A stretch of 64,000 nucleotides of DNA from Chloroflexota bacterium (GCA_012798455.1 JAAZNC010000034.1:1-64000); one strand, 5' to 3'; positions 17,742 to 28,211 are shown, numbered from the stretch's first letter. The notes: generated by a model from the sequence alone, not told the origin. Numbers and translations: made by a program.

Positions 17742-18660
17742 TCACGGGTGCCGGTTTCTGCTTGGGAAAACCGAATAATATGATCAGTGCACCCACGATC
17801 AAAAAGGGAATTGAACCGATCACTCCCGTTGGGTAAGGACCGAGGAGGGTGGGTGGGCTCTGGATCAAGAACAGCACCCCCAATGAGGCGATCCCATTTA
17901 GCGCACCGTGAGCGATATTGGCTGGCCAGACGCTCTCTGTTTTCATGGAGAGCCATGCGAAGAAGATACCTACCAAAATAGTGAACCAAATCATTGCTAT
18001 CGGTCCGAGAATAGGGCTGCCGGGATAATCAAAGCCATAGTTATAACCCATTAGAATGACTGGCCAGTGCCAAACACCCCAAATAATACCCTGTAAAATG
18101 ATAGCTTTTCTTTTCCCAAGGGGGAGCAATTTAGGCAGCAGGTAACCCCGCCAGCCGAATTCTTCCCCGAAGGTGCTGATAAGATTCAAGATGGGTGAAA
18201 TCAGGATCGCGTAACCGATTTGCATAACAATGAGGGAATTGATAGCGGAAGTGTTGGCATCCCCACCGCTGAGGGCAAGTTGTGACCGCAATACAGAGAA
18301 ATCAGCATCGTAATAATTAGGGAACAATGCAAAGAAAAGCGCCGTACCCAGCAGTACCAGAATGGGAGTGCCTACCCAGGCCGCCAGAACATAACGCCAG
18401 TCTTTACGCATATTGAGCTTGAGAAAGAGATCGCTTTTTCCTTCCTTGGTGATGAAACGAGTGAGGATATTGGCGATGGCGGGACCCCACATATAGGCGC
18501 TGGCAAGCAATATATAAGCCAATGAGATCGAACCGCTCTCAATCACGATGAGGCTGTTGGTCAGTCCCCCGGTCAGGTAAATGACCAGCCCGGTGATCCA
18601 GGAAATACCAAATGCAAAAATTAAAAACAGGGTTAATCTTTTCTTAGTAATATTATCCAT
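17728..18660 (-). CDS. CPBP-family intramembrane metalloprotease (Abi/CAAX type)
   Basis: Polytopic membrane protein of 310 aa with about eight hydrophobic segments. It holds the catalytic motifs of the CPBP family: EEFGWRGYLLP (EExxxR), then GVWHWP and AHGALNG, which supply the metal-binding histidines. Relatives process prenylated proteins or act in bacteriocin immunity; no target is evident here. The 3' end overlaps the HAD gene on the other strand by 14 nt. Confidence 0.88.
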   Translation of the reverse strand: MDNITKKRLTLFLIFAFGISWITGLVIYLTGGLTNSLIVIESGSISLAYILLASAYMWGPAIANILTRFITKEGKSDLFLKLNMRKDWRYVLAAWVGTPILVLLGTALFFALFPNYYDADFSVLRSQLALSGGDANTSAINSLIVMQIGYAILISPILNLISTFGEEFGWRGYLLPKLLPLGKRKAIILQGIIWGVWHWPVILMGYNYGFDYPGSPILGPIAMIWFTILVGIFFAWLSMKTESVWPANIAHGALNGIASLGVLFLIQSPPTLLGPYPTGVIGSIPFLIVGALIILFGFPKQKPAPVISAN

Positions 18661-18690
18661 TTATCGATTCCTTTTCTTTTTTAATTATGG

Positions 18691-19563
18691 TCATACATTA
18701 ATACCGAAAACTCTGCGAATAACATCCCCAATGACAAAGGAAAACAGCGCTACACCCAGGCTGATGGTGGACATCTCAAGAAAGCGCTTCTTAAAATCAA
18801 AGTCTTTGGCAACTGAGATATAGAAGTTGAAGATTGCAATCACCAAGATAGCATTGGCGATTGTCCACAGCAGGGCAACAATGAAATTAGAAATGACCAG
18901 GTAAGGGAAGATCAAGATAGCCACCGTGAGAATATATGCAAAGCCAGTATAAATGGCAGAACGTAGTGGAACCTTTTCATCCTCTTCTGATTTAGAAGAT
19001 AGATATTCTGAAGCTGCCATTGAAAAAGAGGCGGCAATGCCGGTGATCAACCCTGCTAGCGCAATTATCTTGGTGTCTTGAAAGGCAAAGGTCAGACCTG
19101 CCAGAGAACCGGTCAGTTCTACCAGGGCATCATTCAATCCCAGAACGACCGAGCCGGCGTACTTAAGGCTTTCTTCATCCAACATCTCCAGTAATTCATC
19201 TTCGTGTTTTTCTTCTTCATCCAGGATCTCTTTGGCTTCCGGGATTGAGCCGATCAATGCTGCATAATTCTCCTGTGCTTTTTCTTCCCCACGTTCCATC
19301 AATTTAATGCCAAAAGTTAACCCCAAGACTTTGGATAACCAATAATAAAAATTGATGCGCAATTTGTTGGGAGTGGTATCTTTTTCGGTATAACGCTTCC
19401 AGATTTGATAGTGCTTCATTTCATCTTGGGCGATATTTTTGATCACAGTTGCATTGTGCTTGTCTTTTACCGCTTTAGCCAGTTTGAGGTAGGTGTAGTG
19501 CCCGTCAAGCTCTTCTTTTTGCAGTTTCAAGATGCGTTTTTTTTGTTCGCTTGTGATGGTCAT
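18691..19563 (-). CDS. Ferritin-like/VIT1 fusion, MbfA-type iron transporter
   Basis: A 290-aa protein. Residues 1-135 form a rubrerythrin-like di-iron domain with helices such as ELDGHYTYLKLAK and AQDEMKHYQIW. Residues 140-290 form a VIT1/CCC1 membrane domain (GLNDALVELTGSLAGL) with about five segments. MbfA proteins of this design export iron and protect against iron and peroxide stress. The start is firm: AAAGGAGG lies upstream of ATG 19563. It is divergent from a gene-free region. Confidence 0.9.
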   Translation of the reverse strand: MTITSEQKKRILKLQKEELDGHYTYLKLAKAVKDKHNATVIKNIAQDEMKHYQIWKRYTEKDTTPNKLRINFYYWLSKVLGLTFGIKLMERGEEKAQENYAALIGSIPEAKEILDEEEKHEDELLEMLDEESLKYAGSVVLGLNDALVELTGSLAGLTFAFQDTKIIALAGLITGIAASFSMAASEYLSSKSEEDEKVPLRSAIYTGFAYILTVAILIFPYLVISNFIVALLWTIANAILVIAIFNFYISVAKDFDFKKRFLEMSTISLGVALFSFVIGDVIRRVFGINV

Positions 19564-19824
19564 GATATGGATAACCTCCTTTTTGTATTGTTATGTTTTG
19601 AATTTTACCCTTTTATAGAGAATTGCCATCTTGTATTTTTATTAACGTGGATATAAACCATGTGATCTCACCTTCAGCGATTTTTAGGCAAGTAGTGAAA
19701 TTGGAGAGCTATCATCTTTTTACCCGTTTATAGACCACTTGTAATATCTGTGATCGGAACGGATGCACCGGATATTATGTTCTTCTTGATAATTGAAGTT
19801 AACTGAAGCAAATTGCTATTTTGA

Positions 19825-19840
19825 ACTAATCAAGATTAGT
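19825..19840. promoter_or_regulatory. Palindrome overlapping promoter-like hexamers
   Basis: ACTAATC-AA-GATTAGT is a perfect 7+7 inverted repeat. TTGAAC (19821-19826) and TAATAT (19843-19848) flank it with a 16-nt spacer, so the palindrome would sit between the -35 and -10 boxes, a classic repressor position. Confidence 0.4.
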
Positions 19841-19972
19841 ATTAATATATCTGATAACAAACTATATAAACTAGATTACAAATATTGAGGTTTATCTTTA
19901 TAATTATTGTTTAGACATACTGTTTTCCAGCAGTTCAGTGGAACTCTGAAGAATGTTTTGTGGAAAAATTGA

Positions 19973-19997
19973 GGGCGTTTCAACCTCACAAACGCCC
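19973..19997 (+). terminator. Orphan terminator-like hairpin
   Basis: GGGCGTTT pairs with AAACGCCC around a 9-nt loop, followed by TTCATTT. No protein gene lies upstream on this strand, so it may end a small RNA started near 19855. Confidence 0.45.
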
Positions 19998-20092
19998 TTC
20001 ATTTAGTGCATATGGGATTTTATACTGATAGCCATGAACTTCCAAAACACGGTATTTCGTATCGTCGTTAATAATAAGTGGAATGAAAATGA

Positions 20093-20374
20093 ATGGAAAT
20101 TAAAAATCGCACCCGCCTGATTATGATCGTTTTAATTCGTGTATTTCTTACACTGGGGATTGTAATGGTATTATTTTTGGGCATGTGGGTCGGCTATTTT
20201 ACAATTCCGCTTATTATCATTGTTGTTTTTTCAATTATTTTGGCAATTTCTGATATCGGTATTCTATTCACTCTACGCGAAAAAAACGGAAAGGAAACGA
20301 AAAAAACAAAGCGTCGAGGGAATGGTTATGAGTTTATTGATGAAATAAACATTGATGAAGAACATGAAAAGTAA
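20093..20374 (+). CDS. Small two-helix membrane protein of the polysaccharide cluster
   Basis: A 93-aa protein that I do not recognise. Two hydrophobic segments (about residues 8-33 and 36-58) are followed by a basic stretch KKTKRR and an acidic tail ending INIDEEHEK. Its last 20 nt overlap the start region of the large glycosyltransferase gene, so the two are probably translationally coupled. It may be an accessory subunit of the synthase; nothing else supports a function. Confidence 0.55.
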   Translation: MEIKNRTRLIMIVLIRVFLTLGIVMVLFLGMWVGYFTIPLIIIVVFSIILAISDIGILFTLREKNGKETKKTKRRGNGYEFIDEINIDEEHEK

Positions 20375-23300
20375 GGAAATTCCGTATCTGCAACTTTCTA
20401 CAAATTTTTGCCCGCAGAATATCTATCCGGGCATTCCGGAATCCGTTTCGCAAAAATATGGTGTAGTTCCATTGTGGATGGGACACGAGAACTATGTGGT
20501 TGGCGTCGCAGATCGTCAATTTAGATATAAAACTTCGATCGAACGTCTAATAGAACATCCAATTAAGCTGTTCTTATTACCATATTCGACCATTCAATAT
20601 CTTCAATACCTTCTCTATGGAGATCATTATAGACTGAATATTCAGAAAGGTGTTTCTGAACTCTATCACTGTCTAAATGGGAATCCAGCAAATCGTGATG
20701 AGATGAACTCCCGCGACCATGTTGAGAAGAATCATGTGAATGAGAAACTTCTCAGACATAACCTTACGTTTACAGAAAAAGCCAACCTGGAATGTTTAGG
20801 AATTGACTACCAAATACCGCACTTTGATCTCAATGCGACTCGAATCGATACTGCGCTAGCCCCATTAATTCCATTGGAGACTGCCAGGCGATATCACGTC
20901 ATTCCATTATGGTGGCTTGGGAAGTGTTTATTTATCGGATGCAACAGTGCTACAATATCGGAAGATTTTCCCCATCTGGAAGAACTTTTTCCATTTAACT
21001 ATCAATTGATCTTGTGTACGGAAAGGCAATGGAAACTTGCCTTTCGCAGTATTTACCTTGAGGGACAAAAGGAAAAAACAATCTCCGAGCAAGATCTAAT
21101 TATTTATTATCAACGCCATTTTTCGCTGGATGCCGGTAATTTGCAGCGTGCCAAGATTTATAGCAATCAGTACAAAACTGATTTGACCCATGCGTTGCTC
21201 GAATTAAAGATCATTTCACCAGCTATGGCATTACAAGCGCGGTCAGTATTGATGGGTGTACCCAGAGTTGAGTTGATCCAAAAATCACCCTCTGAAAGTG
21301 CGAAGTTGCTCCCAGTAGAAATTGCTGAATTGCTGGATGTGGTTATTCTTGAGCAAAATGGGAAAACCATTTCAGTAGCCGGCGATGAGATCACCCGTGA
21401 AAAAATAGATGTGGTTCATTCCATTACAGGTTATGAGGTGAAGCCTTATCTGGTCGATTCGGATCATTTGCAGATCTGGTTAAAACAGATCCGTTCAATG
21501 CAAACTAACGAAACGATTACTGGATATGAACTTTCTTTAAGAGAAATCTTATCATCACTTGGGATGCTAACTGAAAAGCAGATGAATGAAGTGGAGAAAG
21601 AATCTGCAGATGATGATGTGAGTTTTAGCAAACGACTGCTTGCACTGGGTTATTTGAGTGATGCTGATCTGGCAATGTTATTCAGCCTTCAAACTGGCAC
21701 ACCTTCTGCTGTTTTAGACCATGCTAATTTGAAGCAGGATTATTTGAATGAATATTCGCAAGAATTTGTGCAGAAACATTCCTTGATCCCTCTATATGAA
21801 TCTGAAACCGCAATATGGGTTGCAACCACAGACCCATTCAATGGAGATGGATTTCAACAAATAGAACAATCCAGAAATAAACCGGTCATCCCCATCATTG
21901 CCCCAACTGGAGTGGTCGAGGCGATCATTGAGCAAACTTGGGGTGCTCACAAACCTGTCATTATTGGTGATGCATATCCATTTATCCAAAAATTGATCAG
22001 ATTCGATTTTCTTACGCAAACCCAGGCTAATGAAATGATTCGTCTAATTAAGGAAGAACGGCAGTCATTTGATGAAGCTTTTATGAATGCCACTTTTTTT
22101 GATGCACGGCAAACAAATCGGATACTGGCAAATGTTTTTTCGATCCCAATACTGGATATTTCCCTAGTGGAAGAATTGCGCGAACAATTCGACGGTTTAG
22201 GAAACAAGACAACTCGCCCGTTTTACAGTGACCCCATTGATCCAAAGATTGCTACTCTGGTTGATAATGTGTTTGCTAGTGAACATACTATGCTACCCAT
22301 TCGAAAAGAAGAACAGCATGTTCTTGTGGCATTTGCAGACCCCATGACAGTCCAGAATCTCAAATTCTTTGAAGATCATCTAGGGGTACCTATTTCACCG
22401 GTACTGGCCATCCGTTCTGATTTGAAAGACGCAATTTCTCGATCGTTGGGGCGCAAAAACATTGGTACCTATTTAATGGAAAACGGGTATATCAGTCGCA
22501 GACAGCTGAATGATGCGTTGGAATTATCTCAACGCACAGGGGTTCGACTTGGTCAAGCTTTACTGACCAAACAGTACGTTCGTGAGGTACAGATCTATGA
22601 AGTTCTTGCAAAGCAAACCGGATTTGAATTTATTGATCTAAAAAACACGGAGATCCAGGAAGAAGCTGTCCGGCTGATTGATCCGGATATTGAACGTGAG
22701 TTAGGAATTCTTCCAATTCAGGTGAATGGTTCCGAACTAACGTTAGCCATTGTTGATCCAATCGATAGACGCAATATCGCAAAAGCGGAAGAGTTAACCA
22801 AGAAAAAAGCGCATCCTGTGATAGTTTCTGAAGAAGGCTTCGAGTTTGCACTTGAACATATCTATAAATCCGATTACACCACCACCAGTACATCCAATTT
22901 GCTAAAACGATCTCCTAGAGAGTCAGCCTTTCGTGTTCTAAGTAAAGGGCAAGCTATTTTCTTCTCTGTTGTGTTCTTTCTTTCATTAATTTGGATGATC
23001 CTGGATTTTACTTCCTTTGCGATCATCATTAATGAACTGGTCACCATTTTTTATATCGGTTTTTCTGGTTATAAGTTCTATCTTGTATATAATGCTATGA
23101 ACCATGATTGTGAGGTTCCTGTTTCAAAGGCGGAACTTGATGCACTTGATCCCGTGCAATTACCAATTTATACTCTACTGGTGCCGGTTTATAAAGAAGC
23201 AGAAGTCCTGCCGGACTTGATGAAATCATTAACTCAATTGGATTATCCAAACACAAAACTGGACATTAAGATACTTTTGGAAGAGGATGATATCGAAACC

Positions 23301-24323
23301 ATCCAACGTTTCTATGATCTGGATTTACCCCCGCATTTCAAAGCCACCATCGTTCCGGGATCACAGCCCAAAACAAAACCAAAAGCCTGCAACTATGGGC
23401 TGATTCATGCCAAGGGAGAATATATTGTAATCTTCGATGCAGAGGACCGTCCGGACCATGATCAACTCAAGAAAGCGGTTGTGGCATTTGAAAAATCTGA
23501 TTCAAATGTGGTTTGTATTCAGGCTAAACTGAATTATTACAACCGCACACAGAATCTACTCACCCAATGGTTCACCTCGGAATATTCAATGTGGTTCGAT
23601 CTTTTTTTGCCTGGCCTGGATGCTTCGGAAGCCCCCATTCCCTTGGGTGGTACCTCTAATCATTTCAAGCGTCGTGCCTTGGCAGAGGTGGGCGCTTGGG
23701 ATCCACATAATGTAACCGAGGATGCTGACCTGGGGATGCGATTGTATAAGCGCGGCTACCATACTCGTACGATCGATTCGACGACCTATGAAGAAGCTAA
23801 TAGCAGGGTGAATAACTGGCTACGCCAGCGTTCGCGCTGGATCAAAGGTTATATTCAAACCTGGTTGGTGCACATGCGTGATCCTCTGAAATTAGCGCGA
23901 GAGGTGGGCATAAAAGGTTTTATCAGCTTCCAGTTCGTTACCGGTGGCACTTTTTTCGCAGCCCTGGCAAACCCGATCTTATGGACGATTACCACGGTGT
24001 GGTTTTTAACCCAATGGGCATTTATCCAGGAAACATTTCCAGGTATGATCTTTTATTTGAGTTCGCTTAGTTTGTATTTGGGAAACTTCGTATTTACTTA
24101 TATGAATGTGGCGGGAGCCATGCGGCGCAAACATTATGACAATGTGCGTTATGCATTGTTGAGCCCCGTATACTGGGGTTTAATGAGTATTGGAGCATGG
24201 AAAGGCTTTTTGCAATTGATCACCAAGCCACATTATTGGGAAAAGACCATCCATGGCTACAGTGAGGAAAAGGGATTCAATCTTGAAGAAGAAATCATCA
24301 AGGAGGAAGAAAATGCTTCCTGA
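20355..24323 (+). CDS. Family-2 glycosyltransferase with an N-terminal array of MshEN domains
   Basis: A 1,322-aa membrane synthase. Residues 1-850 contain about six tandem MshEN (GspE-N) modules; the last is the most canonical (VRLGQALLTKQYV, then LGILPIQVNG). Two or three helices follow at about 865-920. The GT2 domain starts at LVPVYKEAE (about 942) and has FDAEDRPD, TEDADLGMRL and QRSRWIKG, the last being the QxxRW motif of processive synthases. More helices end the protein. MshEN domains bind c-di-GMP in MshE and NfrB. I take ATG 20355; TTG 20352 and ATG 20364 are alternatives. The polymer made is unknown. Confidence 0.85.
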   Translation: MKNMKSKEIPYLQLSTNFCPQNIYPGIPESVSQKYGVVPLWMGHENYVVGVADRQFRYKTSIERLIEHPIKLFLLPYSTIQYLQYLLYGDHYRLNIQKGVSELYHCLNGNPANRDEMNSRDHVEKNHVNEKLLRHNLTFTEKANLECLGIDYQIPHFDLNATRIDTALAPLIPLETARRYHVIPLWWLGKCLFIGCNSATISEDFPHLEELFPFNYQLILCTERQWKLAFRSIYLEGQKEKTISEQDLIIYYQRHFSLDAGNLQRAKIYSNQYKTDLTHALLELKIISPAMALQARSVLMGVPRVELIQKSPSESAKLLPVEIAELLDVVILEQNGKTISVAGDEITREKIDVVHSITGYEVKPYLVDSDHLQIWLKQIRSMQTNETITGYELSLREILSSLGMLTEKQMNEVEKESADDDVSFSKRLLALGYLSDADLAMLFSLQTGTPSAVLDHANLKQDYLNEYSQEFVQKHSLIPLYESETAIWVATTDPFNGDGFQQIEQSRNKPVIPIIAPTGVVEAIIEQTWGAHKPVIIGDAYPFIQKLIRFDFLTQTQANEMIRLIKEERQSFDEAFMNATFFDARQTNRILANVFSIPILDISLVEELREQFDGLGNKTTRPFYSDPIDPKIATLVDNVFASEHTMLPIRKEEQHVLVAFADPMTVQNLKFFEDHLGVPISPVLAIRSDLKDAISRSLGRKNIGTYLMENGYISRRQLNDALELSQRTGVRLGQALLTKQYVREVQIYEVLAKQTGFEFIDLKNTEIQEEAVRLIDPDIERELGILPIQVNGSELTLAIVDPIDRRNIAKAEELTKKKAHPVIVSEEGFEFALEHIYKSDYTTTSTSNLLKRSPRESAFRVLSKGQAIFFSVVFFLSLIWMILDFTSFAIIINELVTIFYIGFSGYKFYLVYNAMNHDCEVPVSKAELDALDPVQLPIYTLLVPVYKEAEVLPDLMKSLTQLDYPNTKLDIKILLEEDDIETIQRFYDLDLPPHFKATIVPGSQPKTKPKACNYGLIHAKGEYIVIFDAEDRPDHDQLKKAVVAFEKSDSNVVCIQAKLNYYNRTQNLLTQWFTSEYSMWFDLFLPGLDASEAPIPLGGTSNHFKRRALAEVGAWDPHNVTEDADLGMRLYKRGYHTRTIDSTTYEEANSRVNNWLRQRSRWIKGYIQTWLVHMRDPLKLAREVGIKGFISFQFVTGGTFFAALANPILWTITTVWFLTQWAFIQETFPGMIFYLSSLSLYLGNFVFTYMNVAGAMRRKHYDNVRYALLSPVYWGLMSIGAWKGFLQLITKPHYWEKTIHGYSEEKGFNLEEEIIKEEENAS

Positions 24324-26007
24324 AAGCAAGGTTGTTGACCCGGCACCTATTTCCCCTCCTATTTACACACCTCGAGAAAAGAACCACTTCTATATCAAGG
24401 AAGGTATTCGGAAATTATTTTCTCATCCTTCCACGCATATCTTCATGATATCTTTTTTGATCTATGCGTTGATCGGCATTTATGGCACATTGGCATACGA
24501 TATAGCTGATTATGAAGGTTTATCGAGAATCTCTCAGTCATTTGCAGCTGTTTTTGGACGCGATCCGCACCTTTCAGCCATTGGCTATATCTGGCCTCCT
24601 CTGCCGGCTGTATCGGATATTCCGTTCATTTTACTTCTGCATCCTTTCGACCTGGATATTTTATCGGGTAGTCTAATGAGTGCCTTTTATGCTGGTTTCG
24701 CTATGACCCAGCTTGATAATATTTTGCGTCGCTTTTCTCTGGAGAAGAAATGGCGCACTGTTTGGATGATTTTATTTGGTATCCAGCCACTGGTGTTGCA
24801 TAATGCTTCTTTGGGGATGTCGGAAACCCCCTTCATTGGATTTTTACTATTTTCATTTAATGGATATCTGGTTTGGAGACAGGAGAAAAAAAACCACGGA
24901 ATCATGATAGCTGCCATCGGCGCATGGTTAGCAATTTACTGTCGTTATGAAGCGCTGGCATGGACGGTTGCTATGGCGGCAGGGATCGCTTGGATATGGC
25001 TTTTCGAGAGAGGAAAGACATCACCAGAAAAATTGGAAGCGGAGTTGCTGACCTATCTGGTTCCACCCGCATACGGATTCATGTTCTGGATCTTTCTAAA
25101 CTGGACAATTATGGGAAACCCGATCTACTTCTTAGTGGGTCCCGGGGCAACAGCCAACACCCCTGATACTGCCCAGACCCTTGGACCAGATCAGATCTGG
25201 TATTATGCAATGAACTCTGTCAGTGGTTCCATGCGTCTATTGTTCACTGAAATAACTTTTGTAGGACCGCTGCTGGTTGCTGCAACATTGCTCTTACTGT
25301 TAATTATTTTTGTTAAAAAGCGTTGGATTGATTTTGACTTCATCATGCTGGGTTGGTCAATCATTCTTTTTACATTCTTAATCGGATACCGTGGTTATTT
25401 GCCTGCTTTCAGTCGATATTTTATCTGGCTCATTCCGGGCGGTATTATTGTGATGGGAGCGGTTCATTCAAGATTAGAGAAAAAATGGCAGCGCACGATC
25501 ATTAACCTGTTACTTGTTGTCTTTCTGGCATTTCCTGTATATAACCAGGTTAATAAGAAATGGGCTCTGATCCAGGAGCCAATGCCACAAAAACTGCTGT
25601 TGTCCTGGATCATTGCTGGTGAGCAGCAATCTGTGTCTTATGAGAACTCCTCCCTGGCTGAAATGCAGATGATAGCCAATTACCTAAATGAGCAACCTGA
25701 AGATACAATTACAATTGTAGATCATTCAATTTCCATGTCATTGGCATTGATGGTGGAGCATCCTAAAAATCTGGTGATGACAACCGATATGGATTTCTTT
25801 GATATTTTACGGAATCCTATTGGAAAGGCAGATCAGATACTGGTGCCGTATCCTACTTTTGATGCTCGTGGACGTTCACAGGTGTTGAAGTATTATCCGG
25901 GTATTTATGAGGGCTTTGAGATGTGGACACATTTTAAAACTGAATTCCCATCACCATTACCCTGGAGGCTTTACGAGATTGTTGATTCTGATCAGATCGA
26001 GAATTAA
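24313..26007 (+). CDS. Polytopic membrane protein, possible GT-C glycosyltransferase
   Basis: A 564-aa protein with about ten hydrophobic segments and a soluble C-terminal part of about 130 residues. The first outer loop carries acidic residues (YDIADYEGLSR), as in GT-C enzymes that use lipid-linked sugars, and AWLAIYCRYEALAW resembles membrane parts of such proteins. It overlaps the synthase gene by 11 nt behind AGGAGGAAGA, so ATG 24313 is preferred over the ORF-track start at 24253. It may add side sugars or initiate the polymer; this is inference. Confidence 0.6.
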   Translation: MLPESKVVDPAPISPPIYTPREKNHFYIKEGIRKLFSHPSTHIFMISFLIYALIGIYGTLAYDIADYEGLSRISQSFAAVFGRDPHLSAIGYIWPPLPAVSDIPFILLLHPFDLDILSGSLMSAFYAGFAMTQLDNILRRFSLEKKWRTVWMILFGIQPLVLHNASLGMSETPFIGFLLFSFNGYLVWRQEKKNHGIMIAAIGAWLAIYCRYEALAWTVAMAAGIAWIWLFERGKTSPEKLEAELLTYLVPPAYGFMFWIFLNWTIMGNPIYFLVGPGATANTPDTAQTLGPDQIWYYAMNSVSGSMRLLFTEITFVGPLLVAATLLLLLIIFVKKRWIDFDFIMLGWSIILFTFLIGYRGYLPAFSRYFIWLIPGGIIVMGAVHSRLEKKWQRTIINLLLVVFLAFPVYNQVNKKWALIQEPMPQKLLLSWIIAGEQQSVSYENSSLAEMQMIANYLNEQPEDTITIVDHSISMSLALMVEHPKNLVMTTDMDFFDILRNPIGKADQILVPYPTFDARGRSQVLKYYPGIYEGFEMWTHFKTEFPSPLPWRLYEIVDSDQIEN

Positions 26008-26018
26008 GGAGAGTGCAT

Positions 26019-28211
26019 ATGTTGAAGACAAAAGGAAAGCAAATTTGGATCAGTATCTTAATCATATTGACATCTTTAATGTTATTCGCAGGGATACCTC
26101 AATCCAAAGTGAATGAACAGAGTAGTATTTTTACCTTCGAAGATCTGGGGATATTACTGACAGATGATTCATTTAAAGGGATCAATGCTGTTCATGAATA
26201 TGGTTTTGTTTACCCCTCTATCTGGGAACCTCAAGCTGGCAGTGAACTAACCCTTGTTTTCAGCCATGCAAAGGCATTGAGTGAAAAATCATCATTTGTG
26301 CTGGAACTCAATGGATCACAAATTGCCAGCATGGAACTCAATGGTGAGAATAGTGATCATGGTGAGTTGCACGTGCAGATACCCCAGCAGTTATGGGTGG
26401 AGGGATACAACCGCGTCACGTTGACATTCTACCTGGGGTTTGAAGGATTTGATTGTATGAATTTGGACGATGAGCTGTTATGGTTCACAGTGCACACTAC
26501 TTCAAATTTCGTTCTAAATTACCAGGATAAAAAAGCGGATCCAATTTTGAATAAATTCCCATTGCCTTTTGTATTGGATTCTGGCATTCTGGAAAATGAC
26601 GTGACTTTTATTCTACCAGATGAGCCGACATCTGCTGAAACCAATGCGGCAGCTCTGATAAGCGCAAAATTAGGGCAATATGCGAGCTGGCGTACGTTGA
26701 ACGTTCATTTTGCAGATCAACGTGATGCTTTAACCACTCCTGATGCGCTAATAGGAAATATCATTCTGGTCGGGCAGGCTAACCACCTTGCTCTGCTTGA
26801 TAATATGGATGTGCCGTGGAAAATTGAGAATGGTTCCATCATGGATATAGGCGGTGATCCATATCCTGAGAATGCCGGTATTTTATGGACGGGACGATTT
26901 CTTGATAATGATTACAAATCTGTATTGGTGATAACTGGCAATACGAATGAATCCCTCATAAAAGCCGCAAAAGCCCTTACCATGGATTCGATCGTTGAGC
27001 AGTTACCAGGTAGCCTGGCATTGGTTGAACAAGTACCTGCTTCAATATCAGCACAAACAACCTATACCCCTACTTTTACTCTTGCCAAGTACCAGTATCA
27101 AGATAATACCTCGTGGGGAACATCCGAACAACAAATTGCATATACTTTGCCGTTTGCTACCTCATGGAAAGTGATCAATGATGTGATCTTGAATTTGCAT
27201 TTTTCTCATTCAGATTTTGGGGATTCAAATAAATCGTATATTACGATCTTGATGAATGGTACACCAGCGGATACTATCCAATTAACCATAGATAATGCAG
27301 ATGATGCCTGGCAGGAAGTTGTTATTCCTGCCCGTCTGTTTGATTTTGGAGATAATATTTTGACCATAGTCAGCAACATTAATAATCCCGAGGGTGATCG
27401 TGATGCTCGTTACGCTTGTTTGGATGTGGATCCGACTGCATCTTGGATTGTTGTGTTCGCTGATTCGGAAATGACAGTTCCGTTAGGACCATCCAGCGAT
27501 GCTCTTTCGATTAATGAATTTCCTTATGCTTTCATTGGAAAATCCGATCTATCAGATTTTGGTTTTATTCTTCCAGACGAGACGAATAAAACAATTGATG
27601 AAATGGTCATCCGCTTGAGTGGTTTTCTTGGTCATTATTTGAATGGAGAAGGGATTGGTTTGCACGTGTATAATCCTGCTGAATTAGCCGGAGTTAAAGA
27701 AAAACCCACCCACTTGATCATGATCGGTTTGCCCACCCAAAATAGCGAAATTGCAAAACTTAATGAACGCCTCCCCCAACCTTTTGAAGAAGGCACAAAT
27801 AATCCTATGGCATTGAATGATGTTGTTCAGGTAAATCCCAATTTTGCCGATATTGGTTATTTGCAGGCATTATTAGATCTCGAAGGCAATCCCATACTAG
27901 TCGCCACCGGAACTTCGGATAAAGGAATCGGTTGGGCAGTGGATGCTTTGATGGATACTACCAACATCAAGAATCTCTATGGTGATCTGGCGCTCACCCG
28001 AGCAGAGGGATCCATTTCATCTGCGTTAATTCAAAAAACCGAGGACCTTGTTCCAGCAACGCAGGATATGCCAATTGAAACCTCCCAACCTGGTGATCAT
28101 CTTTACCTGTGGATCGGTGCCGGGTTTGGATTGATAGCTGTGCTACTGGTTGTTGCAAAAATAATAGAAGAACTGGTAAAGAATAAGAAATCGAGGAAAC
28201 ATGATGAATAA
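26019..28211 (+). CDS. BcsB-like cellulose-synthase accessory protein
   Basis: A 730-aa exported protein with an N-terminal signal anchor (ISILIILTSLMLFAG) and a C-terminal helix (LWIGAGFGLIAVLLVVAKII) followed by a basic tail. The two-repeat beta-rich body has BcsB features: FVLELNGSQIASMEL, VEGYNRVTLTFYL, and later ITILMNGTPADTIQL. BcsB stabilises BcsA and guides the polymer outside the membrane. ATG 26019 is chosen because AAGGAGA lies 6 nt upstream; the ORF-track GTG at 26013 is too close. Its end overlaps the GGDEF-like gene. Confidence 0.85.
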   Translation: MLKTKGKQIWISILIILTSLMLFAGIPQSKVNEQSSIFTFEDLGILLTDDSFKGINAVHEYGFVYPSIWEPQAGSELTLVFSHAKALSEKSSFVLELNGSQIASMELNGENSDHGELHVQIPQQLWVEGYNRVTLTFYLGFEGFDCMNLDDELLWFTVHTTSNFVLNYQDKKADPILNKFPLPFVLDSGILENDVTFILPDEPTSAETNAAALISAKLGQYASWRTLNVHFADQRDALTTPDALIGNIILVGQANHLALLDNMDVPWKIENGSIMDIGGDPYPENAGILWTGRFLDNDYKSVLVITGNTNESLIKAAKALTMDSIVEQLPGSLALVEQVPASISAQTTYTPTFTLAKYQYQDNTSWGTSEQQIAYTLPFATSWKVINDVILNLHFSHSDFGDSNKSYITILMNGTPADTIQLTIDNADDAWQEVVIPARLFDFGDNILTIVSNINNPEGDRDARYACLDVDPTASWIVVFADSEMTVPLGPSSDALSINEFPYAFIGKSDLSDFGFILPDETNKTIDEMVIRLSGFLGHYLNGEGIGLHVYNPAELAGVKEKPTHLIMIGLPTQNSEIAKLNERLPQPFEEGTNNPMALNDVVQVNPNFADIGYLQALLDLEGNPILVATGTSDKGIGWAVDALMDTTNIKNLYGDLALTRAEGSISSALIQKTEDLVPATQDMPIETSQPGDHLYLWIGAGFGLIAVLLVVAKIIEELVKNKKSRKHDE

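Larger units (their letters stand above)
19564..20092. other. 529-nt AT-rich gap without a protein gene
   Basis: No plausible protein gene is seen on either strand. The gap contains the upstream region of the MbfA-like gene (minus), a 16-bp palindrome at 19825, promoter-like hexamers around it, and an isolated terminator hairpin at 19973. The latter elements together could form a small RNA unit of about 140 nt. Confidence 0.5.
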
